Of a stretch of DNA of 64,000 nucleotides, positions 26,341 through 33,560 are shown in pieces. The position numbers were made by a program, and so were the translations under genes. The stretch comes from Candidatus Rokuibacteriota bacterium (lineage in GTDB: Bacteria > Methylomirabilota > Methylomirabilia > Rokubacteriales > CSP1-6): positions 1-64,000 of the forward strand of contig JACQFL010000008.1 of the NCBI GenBank assembly GCA_016200085.1. The letters run 5' to 3'. Each line of letters starts with the position of its first letter. Positions within the stretch are counted from its first letter, which is position 1. Under the pieces are notes generated by a model. That model was given only the letters and a program-made list of their open reading frames with translations, was not told the origin of the DNA and did no database searches.

Positions 26341-26346
26341 TATACT
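26341..26346 (+). promoter_or_regulatory. Probable -10 box of the tRNA-Glu gene
   Basis: TATACT ends 12 nt before the tRNA 5' end, a normal -10 position. No good -35 is evident about 17 nt upstream. Confidence 0.5.
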
Positions 26347-26358
26347 GGCGAGGTCCTC

Positions 26359-26437
26359 GACCCCGTCGTCTAGCCTGGCCCAGGACGCGACCCTTTCAAG
26401 GTCGAGATCGCGGGTTCGAATCCCGCCGGGGTCACCA
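26359..26437 (+). tRNA. tRNA-Glu (anticodon TTC)
   Basis: All arms can be folded. Acceptor GACCCCG pairs with CGGGGTC. The D-arm is GTC-TAGCCTGGCCCAG-GAC, the anticodon stem CGACC/GGTCG holds loop CTTTCAA (anticodon TTC), and the T-arm is GCGGG-TTCGAAT-CCCGC. CCA is encoded. The GTCTAG D-arm start is usual for tRNA-Glu. Its 3' end is the attachment site of the island to the right. Confidence 0.93.
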
Positions 26438-26439
26438 TC
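26422..26439 (+). repeat. attL-like repeat at tRNA-Glu 3' end
   Basis: The 18-mer CCCGCCGGGGTCACCATC covers the T-arm 3' strand, acceptor 3' strand, ACCA and two bases beyond. It recurs exactly at 31743-31760 in the same orientation, which brackets 5.3 kb. The intact tRNA at this copy marks it as the reconstituted gene side of the integration. Confidence 0.75.
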
Positions 26440-26686
26440 GAAACTGGACTGCGCCGGCCAGCAGGTGTCCGAATGATCCCCGCCCGGAGAACTCGTAGAC
26501 GCGAGCCTCGGGGCGGGGCTTGAACACGATGCGGCCGGCGACGAGGTTGCGGAGGATCTCGCGCGCTTCGGGGACCTCGCGCTGCAGCATCGCTCGCCAG
26601 TCGGAGGAGCTCCGCGCCGGCGCGTTCGCGACCGCGAAGCGACGGTACGCGGACCATCGACAGGCGGTCCGGAACCTTCTCACCAA
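26432..26686 (-). pseudogene. Serine recombinase, C-terminal remnant
   Basis: The minus-strand frame reads SSDWRAMLQREVPEAREILR, NLVAGRIVFKPRPEARVYEF, SGRGSFGHLLAGAVQFRW, stop. This matches the last 60 or so residues of many large resolvase/invertase-type site-specific recombinases (the 'LLxGRIxFxP...YYEFxGxGxxxxLLAG' end). The catalytic N-terminal resolvase domain and zinc-ribbon parts are absent upstream, so only a tail remains. The last codons, including Trp and the TGA, lie within the tRNA/att sequence, as expected for an integrase gene abutting its own attachment site. Remnant length is uncertain at its 5' end. Confidence 0.65.
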
Positions 26687-26777
26687 GGAGGACCCGGTAG
26701 GCGCGGAAGACCAGCCGGTGAGTACGGCACCGGCGGCCTCGTGACGGGCGCGCCGCGGCGTCCGTGCTCGACTACCG

Positions 26778-27179
26778 TCATGTCGCCGTGTCCAGAAACT
26801 CGCGCGGGCTTGCGATCAGAATGCCCCGGAACCGTTTGAGCCTGAGAAGGTGTTGATCGCCCGTAACGATCACGTCGGCCCTGGCCGCGAGGGCACATTC
26901 CAGGATACGGTTGTCGGGCTCGTCCTCGCGCACGACGTTGACCGACTCCGCGGCGGTGACCACGACGGCAAAGCTGCGAATGGCCCGCGCCGCTTCGTGG
27001 GCACGCGTCACCGTCCAGCGAAACTTTCGGAGCAAGACACCCTCGATCTCTTCGAGGATCGGCGGCGAGATGAATACTTCGATAATCCCGGCGCGGCCGA
27101 GGGCGAGGACCTCGTCGGCGGTGCCGGCAAAGTTCAAGGCGGAGATGTAGATGTTGGTGTCGGCAACGACCCGGGGCAG
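26778..27179 (-). CDS. PIN-domain toxin (VapC-like)
   Basis: About 133 residues. The PIN core starts PRVVADTNIYISALNFAGT (first acidic residue of the RNase site in ADTN), continues with VFISPPILEEIEGVL, EDEPDNRILECALAARADVIVTGD (EPDNRILECA and TGD carry the other acidic metal ligands) and ends in FRGILIASPREFL. It should act as an Mg-dependent RNase. No ATG/GTG/TTG covers the conserved ADTN start; the best start is CTG at 27179, one base after the antitoxin TAG. Either a rare CTG start is used or the start codon has mutated, which would leave only a truncated reading from an internal TTG. Confidence 0.8.
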   Translation of the reverse strand: MPRVVADTNIYISALNFAGTADEVLALGRAGIIEVFISPPILEEIEGVLLRKFRWTVTRAHEAARAIRSFAVVVTAAESVNVVREDEPDNRILECALAARADVIVTGDQHLLRLKRFRGILIASPREFLDTAT

Positions 27180-27180
27180 A

Positions 27181-27420
27181 CTACCGGCCGCGGCGGAACT
27201 CCTGGACGGAACGCCCGACGGCGGCCTCAGTCATCCCGAGTTTGCGTGAACGACTCGCGCCGTAGCGCTGGAGACCACGCCACCGGCGTTCCTCGACGTA
27301 GCGGCGGAGGGCCTCACGGAAGAGTTCGCTCTTCGTGCGACCTTCCTGTTTGGCGACACGCTCCGCCTCACGGAATAAGTCCGGGGGCAGCGAGAGCGAG
27401 AGAATTCGTGTCGTGCGCAT
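27181..27420 (-). CDS. CopG/RHH antitoxin
   Basis: 79 residues with an N-terminal ribbon-helix-helix domain: the DNA-contacting strand RTTRILSLSLPPDLF, then helix EAERVAKQEGRTKSELFREA and LRRYVEERRW. The C-terminal tail (about 50-79) would bind the PIN toxin encoded 1 nt downstream. The gene lies on the tRNA-Glu island, and its promoter contains repeats suited to RHH autoregulation. Confidence 0.85.
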   Translation of the reverse strand: MRTTRILSLSLPPDLFREAERVAKQEGRTKSELFREALRRYVEERRWRGLQRYGASRSRKLGMTEAAVGRSVQEFRRGR

Positions 27421-27434
27421 GCCGTTGCTCCAGT

Positions 27435-27469
27435 TAATACTCAGTAATACGCTAGCCCCTGGCTGTCAA
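27435..27469 (-). promoter_or_regulatory. Toxin-antitoxin promoter with tandem TAATAC repeats
   Basis: On the minus strand TTGACA (27469-27464), a 17-nt spacer and TACTGA (27446-27441) form a promoter 20 nt before the antitoxin ATG. On the plus strand TAATAC occurs at 27435-27440 and 27445-27450, a 10-bp phased direct repeat overlapping the -10. RHH antitoxins commonly bind such tandem half-sites to repress their own operon. Confidence 0.55.
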
Positions 27470-27913
27470 GCACGCAAAATATCACACAAAGGGATCGATG
27501 CTCCTTGCTACGGAGGGGTCGCCAATGAGGTCTGAGCGCACCAACAAGGCCAGAAGGCCGCGCTCAGGACGCGCTGCTGACAGGAAGCCGAACGCGAAAG
27601 TGGTACTCGTCGCCGCGCTCGTGTCCTGTCCCTGAAGAAAATGGAATAACTCGCACACCGCGCACGTTCGCTCTACAAGGGGGAAGAGCATGCGCGTCAG
27701 CCGGCGAATGCGCTTACGCGGCAAAGTGCGTGACCGCGCGAGCTTGATGACGTGGTGGGCCGCCGGAGCCGCTACCGTACTCCAGTTTTCCGTTGCCGTC
27801 ATTTCGGGGGGAGACGTCAGCCAGGAGGGCGTGACCCTCCTCGGGGCGGCCGGGCCTGGAGGCCGCCCCGGCGGGAATACTTCCCCGTCAGCTCGTATCT
27901 TTCTATACAGGTG
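27470..27913. other. Intergenic leader before the sigma operon, with hairpin
   Basis: No gene supported. The stretch contains a strong hairpin at 27843-27869 (GGGGCGGCC, 9-nt loop, GGCCGCCCC), whose 3' arm ends 45 nt before the sigma-factor ATG and which has no following T-tract. It may shape the leader RNA or be a terminator for an upstream transcript. The rest looks like decayed sequence without recognisable domains. Confidence 0.4.
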
Positions 27914-28486
27914 ATGGTGCCCGTGGAGCCCGACGAGCGAAGCGAGAAGGTCCTGCGGTTCGAGGAACACGTCCTCGCCTACCTGAGCGACATCTATCGC
28001 GCGGCCCTTCGCCTCACGGGCCAAGCCGCCGACGCCGAAGATCTGGTGCAGGAGACCTGCCTCCGTGCCTTCAGATCGCTGGAGCAGCTGAGAAACCCCG
28101 GCGCCGCCAGAGCGTGGCTCTTCGCGATTCTCCGGTCCGTCTTTCTGCGCCAGGTCGAACGCGAGCCGCGCGGACGCGCCCGCCTGAGCCTGGACGACAT
28201 CGATGGCTCCCTGCTCACGGCCAGCGAGGTTCTGCACGACGCCTACGAACGAGTGCTTCCCCCGGAGCAACTCCTTCGGCAGGAGGCCCGCCAGGCCATC
28301 CTGAGGCTTCCATTGCCCTACCGCGAGGCCATCATCCTCGCGCACATCGGCGGCTTCTCGTACCGCGAGATCGCGCGGCTGCTGGCGATTCCCACGGGCA
28401 CCGTCATGTCGCGACTGTTCCGGGGGCGCCGCCTGCTGCGGACCTACCTTGGACAAAGCCCGAGCCATCTGGAGTCATCCCGATGA
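27914..28486 (+). CDS. ECF RNA polymerase sigma factor
   Basis: About 190 residues. Region 2 is seen as HVLAYLSDIYRAALRLTG, DAEDLVQETCLRAFRSLEQ and ARAWLFAILRSVFLRQ; region 4 as LPLPYREAIILAHIGG, then FSYREIARLLAIPTGTVMSR and LFRGRRLLR. It directs RNA polymerase to a small regulon. ATG at 27914 (GTG at 27911 is also in frame). Its stop overlaps the anti-sigma ATG (ATGA), the standard coupling of an ECF factor with its zinc anti-sigma. Confidence 0.9.
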   Translation: MVPVEPDERSEKVLRFEEHVLAYLSDIYRAALRLTGQAADAEDLVQETCLRAFRSLEQLRNPGAARAWLFAILRSVFLRQVEREPRGRARLSLDDIDGSLLTASEVLHDAYERVLPPEQLLRQEARQAILRLPLPYREAIILAHIGGFSYREIARLLAIPTGTVMSRLFRGRRLLRTYLGQSPSHLESSR

Positions 28487-29373
28487 TCTGCCACGAGTTC
28501 TTGCGCGCCGTCGACGCCTATCTGGACGACGAGCTGTCCGTCATGCAAGCCCTGCGCATGCACGGGCACCTCGTGTCCTGCGAACCCTGCCGCCGGGTGA
28601 TGGAATCCGAGGCCCGGCTGCACGCCCTGCTGTCCGATGCGGCGACCGGTGACGAGCCTCCGTCCTCGCTCCGGGATCGGATCCTCCAGCGGGTGATCTC
28701 CGAAGAGGCGAGTGTCTTCGGCGTCCGATCCAGACCTCGCTCGCTCGGCAGGGTGGGGGGCTGGCTGGTCGGTGCCGCCATGGCCGGTCTGGTCGTACTG
28801 GTCTCGTTGATCCCCGGGAACCAGAGGCCCGCAGCCCTGACACCCCTCGCCGCCGAGGTGGCGGCGAAGCATCTCCTGTACAGCGCGGGGTCGGCCTCGG
28901 AGCTACCCGCCTCCGAGCCATCCCAGCTCGCCCAGTGGCTCGAGGATCGCGTCGGCTTCCCCGTGAGCTTGCCCCACCTGGGCGCCGATCAACGCCTGGT
29001 CGGGGGTCGGGCCTCCTCGGTCGCCGATGCTCCGGCGGCGTATCTCCTCTATGAATCGCGGGGCCGCCGGATCTCCTTGTTCGTCACGCGGCCCGTGCCC
29101 GCCGCGGGCCGTGGCGCGTCTGAGCGCGTGGTTCAGGGCGTCGACGTGCACGCCTCCGTCCTCGAGGGCATCCACCTCATGTGGTGGGCGGACAAAGAGG
29201 ACGGCCAGCTCTACGTGGTCGCGTCGAGCGGCGGAGCGAGCGAGCTCATGGATTTCGCCCGGCTGTGCATCCAGAGCGAGCACGCGGGGCAGCCGAGCAC
29301 GCCGCATTGGCAGCCGGTAGCTCCGACCCAGGGGACACACCTCGAGGGTGAGCGACCGCAGCGGCTTTCATGA
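28483..29373 (+). CDS. Zinc-finger anti-sigma factor
   Basis: 296 residues, one membrane helix. The N-terminal ZAS domain begins ICHEFLRAVDAYLDDELS and has the HxxxCxxC motif in HGHLVSCEPCRRV. The transmembrane segment GWLVGAAMAGLVVLVSLIPG is at about 90-108. The periplasmic part (110-296) has a repeated 'LxxYESRGRRISLFV..' type beta pattern and HLMWWADKEDGQLYVVASSG, as in sensing domains of zf-HC2 anti-sigma proteins. It should hold the ECF factor inactive at the membrane until a periplasmic signal arrives. Confidence 0.85.
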   Translation: MICHEFLRAVDAYLDDELSVMQALRMHGHLVSCEPCRRVMESEARLHALLSDAATGDEPPSSLRDRILQRVISEEASVFGVRSRPRSLGRVGGWLVGAAMAGLVVLVSLIPGNQRPAALTPLAAEVAAKHLLYSAGSASELPASEPSQLAQWLEDRVGFPVSLPHLGADQRLVGGRASSVADAPAAYLLYESRGRRISLFVTRPVPAAGRGASERVVQGVDVHASVLEGIHLMWWADKEDGQLYVVASSGGASELMDFARLCIQSEHAGQPSTPHWQPVAPTQGTHLEGERPQRLS

Positions 29374-29413
29374 CCCGTCAGCCAAACCGACCTGAATGTG
29401 AGGGCGATCAACA

Positions 29414-30070
29414 ATGAGAACCCGGTTCCTGGTGTTCGTGGCGGCTACCGTGCTTCTCGCGTTGGCGCCGCCCCCGGCGGATGCGACCTTCCACCTGAAC
29501 CAGATCGAGCAGGTCATCGGCGGCGTCAGTGGTGACACAACGGCGCAGGCGATCCAGCTGCGCATGCGGGTCAATGGCCAGGGGGGCGTCAGCCAGGGGC
29601 GGCTGGTGGTGCGCGATGCGACGGGTCGAAATGCCGTGGTGGTGATCGACTTCACCACGGATGTCACCCCTGAGCTGCAGGGCGAAACCATCCTGATCGC
29701 GAGTCCGGGGTTCGCGGCCCACACGAGTCCCGCGGTCGTCCCTGATTTCACGCTCGTGAATCTGATTCCCGCCTCCTACCTGGCCGCGGGCAGCCTCACC
29801 TTCGAGAGCGATGGGGGCACCGTGCTCTGGAGGCTCTCGTGGGGCGGCACGGCCTACACCGGGCCGAACCGTGGGGCGCTTTTCAACGATCGCAACGGCA
29901 ACTTCGGGCCGCCGTTCGATGGCCCGCTGCCGTCGACGGGGACGGAGGCGCTGCTTTTCCAAGGCCCGGCGTCGGCCGGGAGTACGAGCAACGCGACCGA
30001 CTACGCCGTCACCGGCGGCGCGGGGGTGTTCACCAACAGCGCCGGGCATAGCTTCGCCGTGACGCCGTGA
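29414..30070 (+). CDS. Exported protein, unknown function
   Basis: 218 residues with a signal peptide (MRTRFLVFVAATVLLALAPPP, cleavage near ADA-TF). The mature part is beta-rich: FHLNQIEQVIGGVSGDTTAQ, AIQLRMRVNGQGG, VVIDFTTDVTPE, FTLVNLIPASYLAAGSLTFE. The 'HLxQIxQVIGGVxGDxxxQAIQLR' start recurs in secreted proteins of unknown role from several phyla. No catalytic motif. Follows the sigma/anti-sigma pair and may be a target of it. Confidence 0.75.
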   Translation: MRTRFLVFVAATVLLALAPPPADATFHLNQIEQVIGGVSGDTTAQAIQLRMRVNGQGGVSQGRLVVRDATGRNAVVVIDFTTDVTPELQGETILIASPGFAAHTSPAVVPDFTLVNLIPASYLAAGSLTFESDGGTVLWRLSWGGTAYTGPNRGALFNDRNGNFGPPFDGPLPSTGTEALLFQGPASAGSTSNATDYAVTGGAGVFTNSAGHSFAVTP

Positions 30071-30278
30071 GCCGGGGGCGCTCCGCCACGCCCGGTGACC
30101 CGGTTCGCTGACCGGGAAAGCCCAGAGTACGGAGGCGCGGATCGCCGCATCGCGAAGATCGTGGAGAAAATGGGTCCATATCGGGACTCCCGGTTCAGGG
30201 AACTCGGGCCCCAGGGCGGCCGTACTCGACGGCCGCACGACGCGGGCCGCGAGTGCGGCGGGAGAGAGGGACGATACG

Positions 30279-31655
30279 TTGCGCCGAGAAAGCATGCCCG
30301 CCGCGATATCGCGATCGCGCGACAGTATGCCGATTCTGCTCGCCGTCTTGCTGTCGTGGCTCCTGGGGCCCGTGAGTGAGGCCCACGCCGTGCCGAGCTT
30401 TGCACGGCAAACGGGCCAGGCGTGCACTGTGTGCCACACGACGTTTCCGGAGCTGACGCCCTACGGGCGGCTCTTCAAGCTTCAGGGCTACGTCCTCAGC
30501 GGCGGCGGTCCGTGGATCCCTCCGGTGGCGGGCATGGCCCAGGCCGCGTTGACCCACACGGACCGGGCGCAGCCCGGAGGCGTGGCCCCGGGGTTCGGAA
30601 GCAACGACGAGCTCACGCTGCAGGAGGCGAGCCTGTTCTACGCCGGCAAGATCGCGTGGAAGATCGGCGCCTTCGTCCAGGGCACCTACGACGGCGTGGC
30701 GGACCACTGGGCCATCGACAACACGGACGTCCGATTCGCGGATACCGTCTCACTCGGCGGCAAGTCCCTGACGTTCGGGGTCACCCTGAACAACAACCCG
30801 ACCGTGCAGGACGTGTGGAACACGACGCCGGCCTGGCGGTTCCCCTATCAGACCTCGAGCGTCGCGCCCGCGCCGGCCGCTGCCACCATGCTCGAGGGGG
30901 GCTTCGCGCAGCAGGTCGCCGGGCTCGGCGCGTACGTCTTCTGGAACAACCTCCTCTACGTGGAAGTCACGCCTTACCGGTCGCTCTCACGTGACACGCA
31001 ACGCAGTTTCGGGATCAACACGGACGGCGAGAACACGATCCGCGGGTTCGCTCCATACTGGCGGATCGCGCTGGACCACAACCGGGGGAGACACTCCGCG
31101 TCGATCGGCACCTACGGGATGGTGGCGAACACGTTCCCCGGGCAAGAGCGCGGCGCCGGCACCGATCGACTCACCGATCTCGCCGTGGATGGGCAGTATC
31201 AGTACCTGGGAGCCGAGCACGTCGTGACGCTCCAGGCGAGCTGGATCCACGAGAATCAGAGCCGGCCGGCCAGTCAAGCGCTCGGGGTATCCGCGAATCG
31301 CTCGGACACGCTCCAGAGCCTCACTGCCGCCGCGTCGTATCTCTACGACCGCACGTACCGGCTCACCCTCAGCTACTTCGACATCCACGGCGGCAGAGAC
31401 ACGGGGCTGTATCAGCCCGGCTCCGTCGGAGGAAGCCGAACGGGTAGTCCGGACAGCGACGGGTTCATCTTCCAGCTCGACTACTTGCCGTTCAACAAGA
31501 AGCCCCTGCCGTTCTATCCGTGGCTCAACGTGAAGTTCTCGGTTCAGTACATTCTGTACGATCGGTTCAATGGCGCGCACCACGACTACGACGGCTCGGG
31601 CCGCGACGCTTCGAACAACAATACGCTGAACATCTTCGCCTGGGCCGCGTTCTAG
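30279..31655 (+). CDS. Outer-membrane barrel-like protein with CxxCH haem site
   Basis: About 458 residues. The signal peptide is MPILLAVLLSWLLGPVSEAHA after a longer N-terminus (start TTG 30279, ATG 30294 or ATG 30327; none well supported). The mature start PSFARQTGQACTVCHTTFPE has a c-type haem motif CTVCH, then LTPYGRLFKLQGY. The remainder is rich in alternating beta-strand patterns with aromatic ends and closes in NTLNIFAWAAF, a C-terminal Phe typical of outer-membrane proteins. It may be a haem-bearing porin-like electron conduit; partner multihaem cytochromes are not visible here. It is the last gene of the tRNA-Glu island. Confidence 0.75.
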   Translation: MRRESMPAAISRSRDSMPILLAVLLSWLLGPVSEAHAVPSFARQTGQACTVCHTTFPELTPYGRLFKLQGYVLSGGGPWIPPVAGMAQAALTHTDRAQPGGVAPGFGSNDELTLQEASLFYAGKIAWKIGAFVQGTYDGVADHWAIDNTDVRFADTVSLGGKSLTFGVTLNNNPTVQDVWNTTPAWRFPYQTSSVAPAPAAATMLEGGFAQQVAGLGAYVFWNNLLYVEVTPYRSLSRDTQRSFGINTDGENTIRGFAPYWRIALDHNRGRHSASIGTYGMVANTFPGQERGAGTDRLTDLAVDGQYQYLGAEHVVTLQASWIHENQSRPASQALGVSANRSDTLQSLTAAASYLYDRTYRLTLSYFDIHGGRDTGLYQPGSVGGSRTGSPDSDGFIFQLDYLPFNKKPLPFYPWLNVKFSVQYILYDRFNGAHHDYDGSGRDASNNNTLNIFAWAAF

Positions 31656-31742
31656 GGGCACCACGTCCGACGAGCAGGACGGGCTGCCGGGCCGCTCGAA
31701 CCCTCGTCACCGACTACCCGCCGGCGCACGTCTCGGTCAAAG

Positions 31743-31760
31743 CCCGCCGGGGTCACCATC
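31743..31760 (+). repeat. attR-like repeat closing the tRNA-Glu island
   Basis: Exact second copy of the 18-mer at 26422-26439, same orientation. Further matches upstream (GTCAAAG against TTCGAAT of the tRNA T-loop) show decay of a longer tRNA 3' fragment. The TGA of the glycosyltransferase gene (31759-31761, minus strand) overlaps the repeat, so the integration site lies at that gene's 3' end. Confidence 0.72.
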
Positions 31761-33003
31761 ACCTCGCCAGGTACTGCGCGATCGCGTCCGCCGCGGTCGC
31801 CACACCGTTGTAGCCCTGCAGGTCTTTCTGGAGCCGGGCGGCGCCCGCCCGGTACGCCTCCCGGCCCTCGACCATGCGCCGGATGGCGTCACGCAAGAGG
31901 GCGGGATCGCGCGCGACCTCGCGCATGACGAGGAAGATCGCCGCGCCGTGCTCCTCGAGCGCGGCGCCGAGGAGCTCCTGCTCGAAGTGGGTCGCGATCA
32001 CGATCGACGGCTTGCCCGCGGCGAGGGTCTGGTACACCGTCCCCGCCCCGCCGTGGTGGATGACGAACTCCGCGAGCTCCGCGCTCAGATCTCCCGGGAG
32101 GAACTTCGCCACGTGGACGTTCTCTGGCACCTCTGCCGGCGCCAGGTCCAGCTGGCCGCCCGTGCTCATCAGCACCTCGAACGGGGTGCCGCCGAGGGCG
32201 CGCAGCAGGTAGCGGAACAGGTCGGGGTGACCGGTGCTGCCGAGCGTCACGTACACGATGGGTTTCCCGCGCAGGCCCTCGACCCACGCGGGCAGCGCCA
32301 CCGGTGGTGACCACTGGATCGGCCCGACCATCCGGAAATTCTCCGGCAGCCCGGCCATCGGGCTCAGGAGCTCGGTGTCGAGGACGAGGGTGAGCTCTCC
32401 GGTGATCAGGTCCCAGATCTGCCGTCGCGGCGGCAGCCCGTATCGCCGGAACGCGCGCGCGAACGGACGGATCTTGTGGCGGAGCACGAGCCGGAAGAGC
32501 GGAGGCATCAGGAGGTCGGCGCCACGGCGCCCGACCAGCCGTCGCAGGACGTCGTAGGCGGCATAGTTCCGGAACCCGCGATACGGCCTCGCCGCATACG
32601 GATAGAGCCAGCGCCCGTTGACGAGCGAGACCACCGGGATCCCGCGCAGGCGCGCCGAGAGGAACATCGTCGGCCGGAAGTCGACGACGACGGCGTCCGG
32701 TCGCACCCGGTCCAGGAGCGCCAGCTCGGCGGCGAGGTTCGCGTCGATGTCCGCCCGGTCCGGGACCTTGCGGATCGTGCGGAGGATCTCGAGCCCCTCC
32801 GCGAGGTCGAAGTCCGGCAGCGGGTGGATCTCGAACTCGCCGGGGCGCACCACGGTGGGGTCGTCGAGGTACCTGGACACGCCGGCGAAGGCGATGCGGT
32901 GCCCGCGCCGCGCGAGCTCGCGAGCCAGGATCACGCTGCGGCCGACGTGCGCCAGGACCTGGGACGAGGGCGCGAAGAGAAGGCGGCCCGGTCGCGTCTC
33001 CAC
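31759..33003 (-). CDS. UGT/MGT-type glycosyltransferase (GT1)
   Basis: 414 residues. N-terminal GT-B half: LLFAPSSQVLAHVGRSVILARELARRGHRIAFAG (the family's 'GHxxP/R' start). C-terminal donor half: GKPIVYVTLGSTGHP, PENVHVAKFLPGDL, and the signature FVIHHGGAGTVYQTLAAGKPSIVI. It transfers a sugar from a nucleotide donor to a small or lipid acceptor. GTG at 33003, 5 nt after the ECF stop, so it closes the long minus-strand operon. Macrolide-like detoxifying glycosylation next to a MacAB-type efflux system is a reasonable but unproven idea. Confidence 0.82.
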   Translation of the reverse strand: METRPGRLLFAPSSQVLAHVGRSVILARELARRGHRIAFAGVSRYLDDPTVVRPGEFEIHPLPDFDLAEGLEILRTIRKVPDRADIDANLAAELALLDRVRPDAVVVDFRPTMFLSARLRGIPVVSLVNGRWLYPYAARPYRGFRNYAAYDVLRRLVGRRGADLLMPPLFRLVLRHKIRPFARAFRRYGLPPRRQIWDLITGELTLVLDTELLSPMAGLPENFRMVGPIQWSPPVALPAWVEGLRGKPIVYVTLGSTGHPDLFRYLLRALGGTPFEVLMSTGGQLDLAPAEVPENVHVAKFLPGDLSAELAEFVIHHGGAGTVYQTLAAGKPSIVIATHFEQELLGAALEEHGAAIFLVMREVARDPALLRDAIRRMVEGREAYRAGAARLQKDLQGYNGVATAADAIAQYLAR

Positions 33004-33008
33004 CCGCG

Positions 33009-33560
33009 CTACCGTAGCACGGAGCCGAGGGCCCGCCGCAGGAGCCCCTTCGCGGCGTTGATGCGCGACTTCACCGTGCCCAGGGGCACCTCCAGCAGGT
33101 CGGCGATCTCCTGGTACGCGAGCCCCTCGACGCTGCTCAGCACGATGACGATCCGGTAGTGCGGGGGGAGGGCGTCGACGGCGGCGCGCACGAGCCTCTG
33201 ACGCTGCTCGGCCTCCACGCGTGAGGCCGGGTCCGCCTCGGCCGCCGCCGCGGCGAGGACGTCCGGCGGAACGACCCGGCGGCCCCGCCGGCGCAGATGA
33301 GTGAGGCACAGGTTCATCGTGATCCGGTAGAGCCAGGTGTGCAGGGACGCCTCACCGCGGAAGCGGGGCAGGGCCCGGTAGGCGCGCACGAAGACTTCCT
33401 GGGCGATCTCCTCCGCCGCTACCGCGTCCCCGACGATGCGCCAGGCCAGGCGGTCGATGCGCGCGTGGTACCGGTCCATGAGCGCTTCGAAGGCCATCTC
33501 ATCGCCTGCGAGGAACCGTTGCACGAGCGCGCGATCGTCATCCTCGTCAACGCTTGGCAT
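33009..33560 (-). CDS. ECF RNA polymerase sigma factor (RpoE-like)
   Basis: 183 residues. Region 2: LVQRFLAGDEMAFEALMDRYH, AAEEIAQEVFVRAYRALPRFRG, LHTWLYRITMNLCLTHLRRR. Region 4: LPPHYRIVIVLSSVEGLAYQ, EIADLLEVPLGTVKSRIN. ATG at 33560 overlaps the adaptor gene by 14 nt. It is cotranscribed with an efflux system, and the zinc-finger protein at 37656 in the same operon is its likely anti-sigma. Confidence 0.9.
   Translation of the reverse strand: MPSVDEDDDRALVQRFLAGDEMAFEALMDRYHARIDRLAWRIVGDAVAAEEIAQEVFVRAYRALPRFRGEASLHTWLYRITMNLCLTHLRRRGRRVVPPDVLAAAAAEADPASRVEAEQRQRLVRAAVDALPPHYRIVIVLSSVEGLAYQEIADLLEVPLGTVKSRINAAKGLLRRALGSVLR

Noticed and set aside
26370-26657. Minus-strand frame ending TPAGFEPAISTLKGSRPGPG
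   Set aside because: It is a translation of the tRNA-Glu gene. The frame ending at 26432 is the one with recombinase similarity.
27482-28468. Minus-strand frame opposite the ECF sigma gene
   Set aside because: Shadow frame; the plus strand has clear sigma regions 2 and 4 and a coupled anti-sigma gene.
31720-31760. Second tRNA-Glu at the right repeat
   Set aside because: Only the acceptor and T-arm 3' strand match; no D-arm or anticodon arm is present, so it is an att copy rather than a gene.
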